A stretch of 43,108 nucleotides of DNA from Candidatus Geothermarchaeota archaeon (GTDB taxonomy: Archaea > Thermoproteota > Nitrososphaeria > Geothermarchaeales > JDFR-13): NCBI GenBank assembly GCA_015523725.1, contig WAJV01000060.1, positions 1 to 43,108 on the forward strand, read 5' to 3'. The notes under the pieces are model-generated. The model was not told the origin of the DNA. It searched no databases and saw only the letters and a list, made by a program, of their open reading frames with translations. Every line of letters starts with the position of its first letter. Position 1 is the stretch's first letter. The position numbers and the translations under genes are program-made. This document shows, one piece after another, positions 19,618 through 28,172 of the stretch.

Positions 19618-21474
19618 ATGTCAGCGTTGAGGAATATTAAGGAGCGAATGAAATGGGTTATTGGTAAGGGTTATAGGGAGCTAATGTTCATATCTCTTGT
19701 AATTGGGATTGCATCTGGTGTGGGTTCAATTATTTTTATAGAATTATTGAAGTGGTTACAAACAATATTCTATAATAATCTAGTTGGATTTAATATTCCT
19801 TCAGCTGAAAAATTTGTCAATACTTCACTCTCGATAACACGTCCATACATAATTCCTTTAGCTGTAGCCATAGGAGCGTTAGTTTCCGGTTTCCTCGTAT
19901 ATACTTTTGCTCCAGAAGCGGAGGGGCACGGTACTGATGCCGCTATAGCTGCCTTCCATAGGTTTGCGGGACGGGTTAGGAGAAGAGTACCGTTCATTAA
20001 AATGGTTTCATCAGTTTTTACGATTAGTAGCGGGGGTAGTGCAGGTAGAGAGGGTCCTATGGCTCAGATTGGGGCGGGCATTGGCTCTTATTTTGCCGAT
20101 TTGCTTAAAGTAAATCCCTATTATAGGCGGTTAGCGGTTGTAGTTGGCATTGGCGCGGGTATAGGTACTATATTTAAGGCTCCTTTGGGTGGCGCAATTT
20201 TTGGTATAGAGGTTTTGTATAAACGTGATTTTGAGGCTGAAGCACTTTTACCGGCATTTATAGCTTCCGTAATTGGGTACTCGATTTTTGGTGCATATTC
20301 TGGATATAAACCGATTTTTGATATACCTGTAGTAGCCTTTTCACATCCTAATGAACTAATTTTCTATTCTATATTGGGAGTTTTGACTGCATTGTTTGGA
20401 GTTATTTATGTGAAGCTATTCTATTCCTTTAGAGATATATTTAAGGGTTTTTCGATTCCTAATGTGTTTAAACCTGTTTTTGGAGGGATTTTAGTTGGGT
20501 TACTGGGTATAATGGCTCCTGAAGTATTGGGGACTGGATATGGTTGGATACCCTACTATACTAGAGGGAGTTTTCCAATATATGATGTTTTTAGTGGGAG
20601 ATGGGTTACTATAGATAATTGGGTGTTACTGTCTCTGTTATTGTTTATTCTCGCATTTCTCAAGATTCTTGCGACTTCATTGACTATTGGTAGTGGAGGT
20701 AGTGGTGGAGTATTTGCACCTGGGCTAGGGATCGGTGCCTTTGTGGGCGCTGCATCGAGCATCATATTTATACATTTATTCCCTGGATTTGTTACTAATC
20801 CTGATTCATTCTTAACGTCTTCTATAGTTATAGGGATGATGTCTTTATTTGCTGGTGTTTCTAAGGCCCCTGTAGCTGTATTAATAATGGTTAGTGAGAT
20901 GACTGGTAGTTATGAACTAATTGCTCCGTCTATGTTATCGATAGCCATATCATATTTACTCAGTGGTGAATATACGATTTATGATGAGCAGGTTGAGGAT
21001 AGACCTCATTCACCTGCACATATCAGGGATTATCACAAGATGATACTTGAGGAGATTCATGTAAAAGATGTTGTAAATTCTAGATATCCCTTTTTAACTC
21101 CAGATGTTAGCGTGAGTCGGGCTCTTTCAACTATGTTGAAGAGAGGAATTAGAGTTCTCCCTGTAGTCTCTGATAATAAGTTTATTGGCGTCGTCTCTTT
21201 CGATAAGTTGAAAAACATATCTAAAGATAAAAGAAAGTCTATGAGTGTCTCAGAGGTTATTGATAAACGGGTTCCTGTATGCTATCCTGAAGAGACTTTG
21301 TTTGAGATATTAAGAAAGATGACGAAGTATAAATTGAATGCACTACCCGTGATTCAGAATGAATTTACGAAAAAGTATTTAGGTATGATTACAAAGAATG
21401 ATGTAACTGAAGCCCATGACCAAATGATTAGGTTCCTAATAGGTGAGGAGGGAATTGAGGAGACTCTGGGCTGA
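19618..21474 (+). CDS. CLC-family chloride channel/transporter with tandem CBS domains
   Basis: CLC proteins move chloride or other anions, as channels or H+-coupled antiporters. The ~460-residue membrane part shows the conserved SGGSAGREGPMAQIGAG with gating Glu145, EAEGHGTDAAI in place of the GSGIP loop, and GSGGSGGVFAPGLGIGAF. Two CBS domains follow (about residues 485-545 and 550-610) and may sense adenine nucleotides. At the position of the internal proton Glu of the E. coli exchanger (FIIEEM) this protein has Val199 (FGIEVLY), as in many channel-type members. Start at ATG 19618; no strong Shine-Dalgarno (GAGGTG lies 11-16 bases upstream). It stands alone with its own upstream repeats. 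Confidence 0.93.
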   Translation: MSALRNIKERMKWVIGKGYRELMFISLVIGIASGVGSIIFIELLKWLQTIFYNNLVGFNIPSAEKFVNTSLSITRPYIIPLAVAIGALVSGFLVYTFAPEAEGHGTDAAIAAFHRFAGRVRRRVPFIKMVSSVFTISSGGSAGREGPMAQIGAGIGSYFADLLKVNPYYRRLAVVVGIGAGIGTIFKAPLGGAIFGIEVLYKRDFEAEALLPAFIASVIGYSIFGAYSGYKPIFDIPVVAFSHPNELIFYSILGVLTALFGVIYVKLFYSFRDIFKGFSIPNVFKPVFGGILVGLLGIMAPEVLGTGYGWIPYYTRGSFPIYDVFSGRWVTIDNWVLLSLLLFILAFLKILATSLTIGSGGSGGVFAPGLGIGAFVGAASSIIFIHLFPGFVTNPDSFLTSSIVIGMMSLFAGVSKAPVAVLIMVSEMTGSYELIAPSMLSIAISYLLSGEYTIYDEQVEDRPHSPAHIRDYHKMILEEIHVKDVVNSRYPFLTPDVSVSRALSTMLKRGIRVLPVVSDNKFIGVVSFDKLKNISKDKRKSMSVSEVIDKRVPVCYPEETLFEILRKMTKYKLNALPVIQNEFTKKYLGMITKNDVTEAHDQMIRFLIGEEGIEETLG

Positions 21475-21575
21475 CTATTGGATAGCTAAGAGTTTTATTG
21501 TAGAATTAGCATAGTATTTTTAATCACGGTTGTCAAAAAATTTATTTTTACATATGCACTATAATTATAAAATTT

Positions 21576-21622
21576 GGGTTATATAGGTATAGTTTATATG
21601 CCGATATAATCCTATATAGCCC
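21576..21622 (+). promoter_or_regulatory. long inverted repeat overlapping the ino1 promoter
   Basis: The arms GGGTTATATAGG (21576-21587) and CCTATATAGCCC (21611-21622) pair over 12 bases, with one G-U pair if in RNA, around a 23-base loop. The first arm contains the best TATA-like sequence for the inositol-phosphate synthase gene and the second lies near the expected transcription start, about 50 bases before the start codon. This geometry suits an operator bound by a dimer that blocks TBP or RNA polymerase. Confidence 0.5.
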
Positions 21623-21673
21623 CTAATATTAGATTTACCCATTTCTCGAGTTGGGTTTTGGGGGGTGATGTTA

Positions 21674-22852
21674 GTGATAAGAGCTGTGATTTTGGGGCAT
21701 GGGATGGTGGCTAGTCATTTAGTGGTCGGGTTAGAGAGGATTAAAAATGGTGATTTAAAACCATATGGTGTTCCATTTGGATTTAGGGAATTGGGTATTG
21801 ATTTTAATGATATTGAGATTGTAGCTTCATATGATGTTGATTCGAGGAAAGTAGGTAAATCCATGTATGATGTAGCGGTTGAGTCTTTGGGGGACGGGAT
21901 ACCGATACCAGAGTCGTTAAAGGAATTATTCATTAAGGAGGGGGTGCATCTTGGTAGTGTAAAAGGCCTTCCGGTGGAAGCGGTCGGACTAGAATCAAGA
22001 TATACTTTAAATGAGTTAGTTGATTATTTAGTGGATGAATGGCATAATTATAAACCAGATGTGTTCCTCAATATGTTAACTACTGAGCATGCAGAGCCAT
22101 TCAAGGATTTGGAGGAGTTAGAGCGGGTGATCGAAGAGAATGATGTGGCAAGAATTACGGCGACTCAATTTTATGCATATGCTGCTGCCAAGTACTCAAG
22201 AGAACATAAGAATGCTGTGTTCGTGAACGTAATACCTGTGCCACTAGCTAATGACCCAACTTATGTTAAATTATTTGAATTAAGCAAGGGACTCGTTTTG
22301 GGTGATGACGGTGCCACTGGAGCCACTCCTTTAACCGCTGACTTGCTTGAGCATATGTCTGAGAGAAATAGGCATGTTTTATCTATAGCACAATTCAATA
22401 TAGGCGGGAATATGGATTTTCTGGCATTGACGATTCCAGAGAAGAACAAGATGAAAGAATTTACTAAGAGTAGTATTGTGGAGGATATACTCGGCTACGA
22501 GGTTCCACATTATATCAAGCCAACTGGATATCTAGGGCCATTAGGGGATAAGAAGTTCGTGTCTATGCACATAGAGTACATAACATTCAATGGATTGAGG
22601 GATGAAATTTTTGTTAATTATAGGATTAATGACAGTCCGTCGCTCGCTGGTATGTGTGTAGATTTAATAAGAATTGGTAAGATTGCGTTAGATTCAGGAT
22701 GTTATGGGACATGCTATCCTGTAAATGCCTTCTTTATGAAGAAGCCCGGTCCATCTGATGCAAAGTCGATAAGCAAAATAGTTGCTTATCATGAGTTGAA
22801 GAGATTCTTGATTGAGCGGGGGATATCACTAACAACTAGGATCGAGATTTAA
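21674..22852 (+). CDS. ino1: myo-inositol-1-phosphate synthase
   Basis: The enzyme turns glucose-6-phosphate into L-myo-inositol-1-phosphate with NAD+, the first step to archaetidylinositol and, in some thermophiles, to the solute di-myo-inositol phosphate. The 392-residue protein begins with a Rossmann motif VILGHGMVASHL, has the NIIPVPLANDPT-like segment (NVIPVPLANDPTYV), the catalytic-site GDDGATGATPLTADLL, the FNIGGNMDFLAL stretch with conserved Asn and Asp, and IEYITFNG. GTG 21674 is chosen because GGGGGTG lies 6 bases upstream; ATG 21668 and GTG 21665 sit too close to it. An inverted repeat covers the promoter, suggesting regulated expression, perhaps by heat or salt. Confidence 0.94.
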   Translation: MIRAVILGHGMVASHLVVGLERIKNGDLKPYGVPFGFRELGIDFNDIEIVASYDVDSRKVGKSMYDVAVESLGDGIPIPESLKELFIKEGVHLGSVKGLPVEAVGLESRYTLNELVDYLVDEWHNYKPDVFLNMLTTEHAEPFKDLEELERVIEENDVARITATQFYAYAAAKYSREHKNAVFVNVIPVPLANDPTYVKLFELSKGLVLGDDGATGATPLTADLLEHMSERNRHVLSIAQFNIGGNMDFLALTIPEKNKMKEFTKSSIVEDILGYEVPHYIKPTGYLGPLGDKKFVSMHIEYITFNGLRDEIFVNYRINDSPSLAGMCVDLIRIGKIALDSGCYGTCYPVNAFFMKKPGPSDAKSISKIVAYHELKRFLIERGISLTTRIEI

Positions 22853-22908
22853 TTCCACTTGGTTACGAAATCATAAATTTAATTTATTTCTATTTATAAA
22901 TACCTCTA

Positions 22909-22918
22909 TTTATATATA
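22909..22918 (+). promoter_or_regulatory. TATA-like box for the H+-pyrophosphatase gene
   Basis: TTTATATATA lies about 70 bases before the start codon; transcription would begin near 22942, giving a leader of about 40 bases that includes AGAGGTGG as ribosome site. A second AT box (TTTATAAATA, 22893-22902) is an alternative. Confidence 0.4.
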
Positions 22919-22980
22919 CATCGAATTGCATAAAGATTATTCATATAATTTTAGGTTAGCCATTTACAGAGGTGGTTAGC

Positions 22981-25050
22981 TTGCCCATGGATTTATTCAT
23001 CGCACCAGTCGTGGGAATAGTATCATTAATCGTAGTGGCCTTCGTGTCATGGCTAGTTTTAAAGGAGGATCAGGGTACAAAAAGGATGAGGGAAATAGCT
23101 TCATATATCCAAGAAGGTGCTAATGCATTCATGAAGAGAGAGTTTACAACAATAGCATATTTCATAGTCATTTTAGCCATTCTATTATACTTCATTGGAT
23201 GGCAGATATCTGTAGGCTTTGTGATAGGTGCAGTGTGTTCTTTGATAGCTGCATATGTCGGCATGTCTATTGCTGTAAGAGCGAATGTAAGGACATCCAA
23301 TGCCGCGAGGATGAGTGCTGAAAAGGCGTTGAAGATAGCTTTTTTAGGAGGCTCCGTTACTGGATTGAGTATAGTTGGGATTAGTTTAGTCGGTGTTGGT
23401 GGCCTGTTTCTACTCTTCAATAGAGATCCTTCACTGGTTGTTGGTTTTGGTTTTGGAGCTAGCTTGGCAGCATTATTCGCTCAATTAGGTGGAGGTATAT
23501 ATACTAAGGCTGCTGATGTTGGCGCCGACTTGGTGGGTAAGGTTGAGCAGAAGATTCCCGAGGATGATCCGAGGAATCCAGCTGTAATAGCTGATCAAGT
23601 AGGTGACAATGTAGGTGATTGTGCAGGTAGGGGAGCGGATTTATTCGAATCCTTCTCTGACAATATTATAGGTATTATGATACTTGGTGCAGCGTTTGCA
23701 TCTATTTTAGGGGCTAAATATATAACTTATCCATTAGTAGCAGAATCGATTGGGGTAATAGGTGTAATTATTGGCGTCCTAACATTTAGACCGGGGAAGA
23801 ACCCGATGAGATCCATTTATATGAGTTTTGCAATCGCTACAATAGTTTCGTTAATTGGCTTTTATTGGCTTGGTGCCTATTATATGAATGACATAATGTT
23901 ATTCTACACCTCTACCCTAGGTGTAGTGACTAGCTTCATTATAGCATTAATTATATTGTACTATACAGGTAATCATAAGCCAGTTATAGAGATCGCTAGG
24001 GCCTCTCAAAGTGGTGCCGCGATAAATCTGATTTATGGTCTGGCCTATGGATTAGAGAGTTCGGTGTTGCCAACTATAGTTGTCGGTATAGTTATTGGGA
24101 TATCTTATTTGATTGCCGGTGGAGGTATTAGGGGGATATATGGTATAGCTTCTGCAGCGGCTGGAATTTTATCCACTACAGGGATAATTATGGCTGCAGA
24201 TACATTTGGACCAATATCTGATAATGCTGATGGAATTGCTGAGATGGCTGGTATATCTGATGAAGTCTCGGATAAGACTGAGGTTCTGGATGCTGCTGGG
24301 AATGTTACCAAGGCTGTCACAAAGGGTTATGCCATGGCTTGTGCCTCAATTACTAGTATAGTTTTGTTATTTGCATTTATTGTCGAGGCCGGTGTCAAAT
24401 ATTTAGGTATAGGTGTTAATGAGTTAGATGGTTTGCTCAAAGGATTCATAATAGATTCGCCAGAGGCACCTAGATTAATGGCCTATATATTTGAGCCCAC
24501 AGTTATAATACCATTATTCATAGGTGCAACGGTTCCTTTCCTATTCTCATCTATGGCAATAAAAGCAGTTGGTAAAACCGCATTCCAGATGGTGGAGGAG
24601 GTTAGGAGACAGTTTAGAGAGATAAAGGGTCTTTTGGAAGGTAAGGCGAAGCCGGACTATGCGAGAGCCGTAGATATAAGCACCAAAAATGCTTTACGGG
24701 AGATGGTCGCCCCTACATTACTAGGACTACTGAGCCCAGTCATCATAGGATTAATATTCGGTGTTAGGGGGATGATGGCCTACTTAGTAGGGGTGACTGT
24801 CATTGCTGTATTGCTGGCTCTATTCATGTACAATGTCGGTGGTGCGTGGGATAATGCTAAAAAATATATTGAGGCGGGTAATTTTGGTGGTAAGGGTACC
24901 GAGGCCCATGCTGCCAGCGTTATAGGCGATACTGTCGGAGATCCTTTGAAGGATACGGCAGGGCCTTCTCTACATATTTTAATTAAGTTACAGAATATAA
25001 TAGCAATAACACTGTTGCCTATCTTCATATTATATGCCTTAATAGCTTAG
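22981..25050 (+). CDS. hppA: membrane-bound H+-translocating pyrophosphatase, K+-independent type
   Basis: This integral membrane pump couples pyrophosphate hydrolysis to ion export. About 16 hydrophobic segments cover 690 residues. The substrate site is plain: ADVGADLVGKVEQKIPEDD, then NPAVIADQVGDNVGDCAGRGADLFES, and near the C-terminus GTEAHAASVIGDTVGDPLKDTAGPS. The residue that decides potassium need is Lys in GNVTKAVTKG (codon 24310-24312), where K+-dependent enzymes have Ala; with the T-K-G context this marks the K+-independent H+-pump class. The start is uncertain: TTG 22981 has GAGGTGG 5 bases upstream, while ATG 22987 and GTG 22972 are also in frame. It stands alone and ends convergent to the SpoIIM-like gene. 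Confidence 0.96.
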   Translation: MPMDLFIAPVVGIVSLIVVAFVSWLVLKEDQGTKRMREIASYIQEGANAFMKREFTTIAYFIVILAILLYFIGWQISVGFVIGAVCSLIAAYVGMSIAVRANVRTSNAARMSAEKALKIAFLGGSVTGLSIVGISLVGVGGLFLLFNRDPSLVVGFGFGASLAALFAQLGGGIYTKAADVGADLVGKVEQKIPEDDPRNPAVIADQVGDNVGDCAGRGADLFESFSDNIIGIMILGAAFASILGAKYITYPLVAESIGVIGVIIGVLTFRPGKNPMRSIYMSFAIATIVSLIGFYWLGAYYMNDIMLFYTSTLGVVTSFIIALIILYYTGNHKPVIEIARASQSGAAINLIYGLAYGLESSVLPTIVVGIVIGISYLIAGGGIRGIYGIASAAAGILSTTGIIMAADTFGPISDNADGIAEMAGISDEVSDKTEVLDAAGNVTKAVTKGYAMACASITSIVLLFAFIVEAGVKYLGIGVNELDGLLKGFIIDSPEAPRLMAYIFEPTVIIPLFIGATVPFLFSSMAIKAVGKTAFQMVEEVRRQFREIKGLLEGKAKPDYARAVDISTKNALREMVAPTLLGLLSPVIIGLIFGVRGMMAYLVGVTVIAVLLALFMYNVGGAWDNAKKYIEAGNFGGKGTEAHAASVIGDTVGDPLKDTAGPSLHILIKLQNIIAITLLPIFILYALIA

Positions 25051-25065
25051 GACTCTCCACGCATC

Positions 25066-25090
25066 TTTTTTATTTTAATTATAGTTTTTT
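25066..25090 (+). terminator. T-rich terminator after the pyrophosphatase gene
   Basis: Two T runs (TTTTTTATTTT and TTTTTT) lie 15-40 bases after the pyrophosphatase stop, with no strong stem before them, as is usual for archaeal intrinsic termination. The second run overlaps the stop codon of the convergent gene. Confidence 0.5.
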
Positions 25091-25658
25091 AAATTAGAGA
25101 AGATAGTATCGCAGTTGTTATGAAGGCCTCTATAAATGCGGCTATTAAGAAGAGAGGGATAATTATCTTAGGTATCTTTTTAAGCATAGATACATAGTAA
25201 TTTGTAAGTTCTTTGCCTTTAAACCCGGATTCCAAAGCTCTTTTAGCTAATTTAAGCCCCACTATAGCTGAGTAGAGGAAGGTGGGTAATTCTATGACTC
25301 CATGTGGCAACACTCCTGCTAATGCAAATTCTAGTGATGCTTTTTCCGCAGCGATTGAGGTTAACCCCCCGATAAGATATCCATTGAAGAATACCGTAAA
25401 TATTGGGAAAAGGCCTAATATGGGTCCAAGCGCTATATTCAGTGTGGCTACTATTGTATTCCTTATCCAAATAATTAGGAATAGTATTGTTTTTGTATAG
25501 ATTGTTAGTTCATGATCCTTGGTAAAGTAATCCCCCATACCATATAGTGACTTTGCTAACTGCAATGTTGTTTCCCTATGATCTATTCCTATTATTATTG
25601 ATGCAGCGAATAATATTATCACTAAGGTCGTTATGACAATCGTTTCTTTATCCATCAT
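25089..25658 (-). CDS. SpoIIM/DUF95-family membrane protein
   Basis: A 189-residue protein with about five hydrophobic segments and the SpoIIM-family signatures FFNGYLIGG near the middle and LPHGVIELPTFLYSAIVGLKL some 30 residues later. Family members outside spore formers are of unknown function, often linked to membrane remodelling or to MoxR-type operons. Start is ATG 25658 or the adjacent ATG 25655. It is convergent with the pyrophosphatase gene and lies 58 bases after the ribbon-helix-helix gene on the same strand, so the two could share a transcript. Confidence 0.85.
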   Translation of the reverse strand: MMDKETIVITTLVIILFAASIIIGIDHRETTLQLAKSLYGMGDYFTKDHELTIYTKTILFLIIWIRNTIVATLNIALGPILGLFPIFTVFFNGYLIGGLTSIAAEKASLEFALAGVLPHGVIELPTFLYSAIVGLKLAKRALESGFKGKELTNYYVSMLKKIPKIIIPLFLIAAFIEAFITTAILSSLI

Positions 25659-25716
25659 AATATAATTTGATATTAATCCAAGTAATAAAGTTCTAATTAA
25701 TGCTTAGTAAAATAGT

Positions 25717-26151
25717 TTAATCGGTATTTATTTCCTCTTCCTCGAAAACTATCTCTTTTACGTTTATGCATTTACTGTATAGGATGAGTCTATTTATTTT
25801 GCCCTTGACATATATTTTCCCAATGTTCATTAATCTATATATCTTCTCCTTTACATGCGTTGTCTCCACATCCTTCTCGAGGACTAGCTCATCTACATTC
25901 TGAATAAGTATCTTCTTATCTAATTCTTTTAGTTCCTCGCCTGATAGGGTTAGTCTACTGATTCCCTCTATTAGAAGGATTGTTGAGTCTATACTCTCTA
26001 TCTTTCCCCTAAGCGTTATTATTAAGGACATGGCTTCATTCATAAGTTCCCCCACGGTCTTATTAAGTTCCTTGGCTAATCCACTTAGTTTATTGTATAT
26101 CTTTTTATCAATTCCCCTTATGGTTACAGTGCTTTTCTCCTTCTCGCTCAT
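25717..26151 (-). CDS. ribbon-helix-helix-like protein with unknown C-terminal domain
   Basis: The first ~50 residues (STVTIRGIDKKIYNKLSGLAKELNKTVGELMNEAM) match the ribbon-helix-helix pattern of CopG/Arc-type DNA-binding proteins: a short beta strand, then two helices. The remaining ~90 residues alternate short hydrophobic strands and charged turns, like a right-handed or repeated beta array (ILLIEGIS, KILIQNVDELVLEKDV, KIYVKGKINRLILYS, VKEIVFEEEE), and I do not recognise the domain. The gene is divergent from iorA with 111 bases between starts, so it may regulate iorAB or itself. The end is acidic. Membrane segments are absent. Confidence 0.65.
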   Translation of the reverse strand: MSEKEKSTVTIRGIDKKIYNKLSGLAKELNKTVGELMNEAMSLIITLRGKIESIDSTILLIEGISRLTLSGEELKELDKKILIQNVDELVLEKDVETTHVKEKIYRLMNIGKIYVKGKINRLILYSKCINVKEIVFEEEEINTD

Positions 26152-26224
26152 ACATCATTATTTATTTTGTGTACTTGTATTTAAAGTTTTACTTGCTTTA
26201 CATAGTCTAAACGAATTATTAAAT

Positions 26225-26255
26225 TTTATATATAACATTTTTTGATTTAGTGGTG
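26225..26255 (+). promoter_or_regulatory. iorA promoter and ribosome site
   Basis: TTTATATA (26225-26232) lies about 31-38 bases before the ATG of iorA, placing transcription start near 26256 or slightly upstream. GGTG at 26252-26255, 7 bases before the ATG, is the likely Shine-Dalgarno site, so the leader is very short. Confidence 0.5.
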
Positions 26256-26262
26256 TCTAATT

Positions 26263-28167
26263 ATGGCTACTGGGACTGGGGTTAAGCGATTAATTTTGCT
26301 AGGTAATGAGGCTATAGCATATGGTGCGGTGGAGGCTGGACTGGGTTTTGCTTCAGCATATCCAGGTACACCGTCTACAGAGATAATAGAGACTTTGTTT
26401 CGACTTGCCCCTGAATATGGGTTTTATGTTGAATGGAGTGCTAATGAGAAGGTTGCTCTTGAGGCTGCGTATGGAGCTGCTATTGGCGGTTTGAATAGTT
26501 TAGTTGCGATGAAGCATGTTGGTGTTAATGTCGCTATGGATCCGTTGACATCTAGTGCATATACTGGGGTCGAGGGTTCTTTTGTCATCGTCTCTGCCGA
26601 TGACCCTGGTATGTGGAGTAGCCAAAACGAGCAGGATAATAGGTGGTATGGTGTTAGGAGTTATATTCCTGTTATCGAGGCGGGTACTGTTGCTGAATTA
26701 AAGGAGGTGACGAAGGCGGCTTTTGAGGTTAGTAAGAGGTTTAAACACCCTGTTTTGCTTAGGACTACCACTAGGTTGAGTCACTCTAGGTGTGTCTTTG
26801 ATGTGTATGAGCCGGAGGGGATCCGTAGATGGGGGGATATCGTTAGGAGGCCTGAGAAATATTCAATGGTGCCTTCCGTGGCTCGAAGGCTGAGGTCGGA
26901 GATGTTGAGGAGGTGGAGGGATATTGAGCGTTTCATGGAATCCTTTAGATTTAATTGGTTGGAGGGTGATGGGGATATATTACTGATAGGAGTTGGGGCT
27001 TCATATGGTGTTTTAAAGGATTCTATTGATGTTTTGGGTATTCAAGGTCATGGAATTAGAATATTGAAGTTAAGTGGATTTATTCCCTTACCAAAGGGAT
27101 TATTATCGAAGGCTTTTGATGGTGTTTCGAGGGTATTGATAGTTGAGGAGCTTGAGCCTGTTATTGAGACATTAATTAAGGCTTGGGCATTTGATATGGG
27201 TTATAATATTCCCATTTTTGGTAAGAAGTTTATCCCTCTTGAAGGTGAACTAACGATAGAGAGAGTTGTTTCGGGATTGGCGCGATTTCTCGGTATGGCT
27301 AATCCTTTAATCGAGAATAGAGTTAGTAATGATGTTTTAGAGGAATTGCCGCCTAGGCCTCCGAATCTATGCCCTGGCTGCCCACACAGGGGTTCATTTT
27401 ATTCTCTTAGGAAGGCCTTGGCCAAGGCAGGTGTGAGACCGATATATAATGGTGATATAGGTTGCTATAGTCTTGGTATATTACCTCCTTATCGTATGCA
27501 GGATACTCTTGTTGATATGGGGTCAAGTATAGGTTTTGCAAATGGTTTTGCTCATATACTTAAGGATAATAAGGTCCCGGTGGCTATAATTGGTGACTCA
27601 ACTTTCTTCCATAGTGGTTTACCTGCACTTGTCAATGCAATATATAATAGGGCTCCAATGTTGGTGGTGATATTGGATAATAGGGTTACAGCTATGACTG
27701 GGGCTCAACCCCATCCCGGTAGCGGTTATTTTCAGGATGGTTCTAAGGCTCCTAGGATTGATTTAGAGTCTGTTGTGAAGGGTATGGGTGTAGAGTTTGT
27801 TGTTAAGTTTGACCCCTTTAATATAAATGATTCTATTGAGAAGTTGTATGAGGCGGCGAAGTATGTAAAGGAGCGTAATGCTGTTGCCGTAGCTATCGCT
27901 GAGAGGGCGTGTACTCTGTATATAGTTGCTCAGGCTAGGCGTAAAGGCATCGAATTACCGCTATATGCTGTTGATATGGATAGATGTACTGGATGTGGGA
28001 TATGTTATAATGCTTTCTCATGTCCGGCAATTCTACCTCTAGATGATAAGAGGGCGTATATTGATCCCTCCTTATGTGTAGGCTGTGGAGAGTGTGTATA
28101 TGTATGTCCCCACGATGCATTTTATGAGGTTAAGCCTTGGAGTAAGGAATACACTTCTTTGTGGTGA
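26263..28167 (+). CDS. iorA: indolepyruvate ferredoxin oxidoreductase, alpha subunit
   Basis: IorA with IorB converts aryl pyruvates from Phe, Tyr and Trp breakdown to aryl-acetyl-CoA, passing electrons to ferredoxin. The 634-residue protein has the N-terminal pyrimidine-type domain (AYPGTPSTEIIETL, EWSANEKVALEAAYGAA), the thiamine diphosphate domain (CPGCPHRGSF, NGDIGCYSLG, GDSTFFHSGLPALVNAIYN) and a C-terminal 2[4Fe-4S] ferredoxin domain. The first cluster has the spacing CTGCGICYNAFSCP (five residues before the last Cys) and the second CVGCGECVYVCP. Start at ATG 26263 has GGTG upstream. It overlaps or abuts iorB and is divergent from a ribbon-helix-helix gene. Confidence 0.96.
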   Translation: MATGTGVKRLILLGNEAIAYGAVEAGLGFASAYPGTPSTEIIETLFRLAPEYGFYVEWSANEKVALEAAYGAAIGGLNSLVAMKHVGVNVAMDPLTSSAYTGVEGSFVIVSADDPGMWSSQNEQDNRWYGVRSYIPVIEAGTVAELKEVTKAAFEVSKRFKHPVLLRTTTRLSHSRCVFDVYEPEGIRRWGDIVRRPEKYSMVPSVARRLRSEMLRRWRDIERFMESFRFNWLEGDGDILLIGVGASYGVLKDSIDVLGIQGHGIRILKLSGFIPLPKGLLSKAFDGVSRVLIVEELEPVIETLIKAWAFDMGYNIPIFGKKFIPLEGELTIERVVSGLARFLGMANPLIENRVSNDVLEELPPRPPNLCPGCPHRGSFYSLRKALAKAGVRPIYNGDIGCYSLGILPPYRMQDTLVDMGSSIGFANGFAHILKDNKVPVAIIGDSTFFHSGLPALVNAIYNRAPMLVVILDNRVTAMTGAQPHPGSGYFQDGSKAPRIDLESVVKGMGVEFVVKFDPFNINDSIEKLYEAAKYVKERNAVAVAIAERACTLYIVAQARRKGIELPLYAVDMDRCTGCGICYNAFSCPAILPLDDKRAYIDPSLCVGCGECVYVCPHDAFYEVKPWSKEYTSLW

Positions 28168-28172
28168 TAGAT

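Noticed and set aside
23070-23420. 116-codon open frame antisense to the pyrophosphatase
   Set aside because: The pyrophosphatase motifs cover this region on the plus strand; the frame is a shadow.
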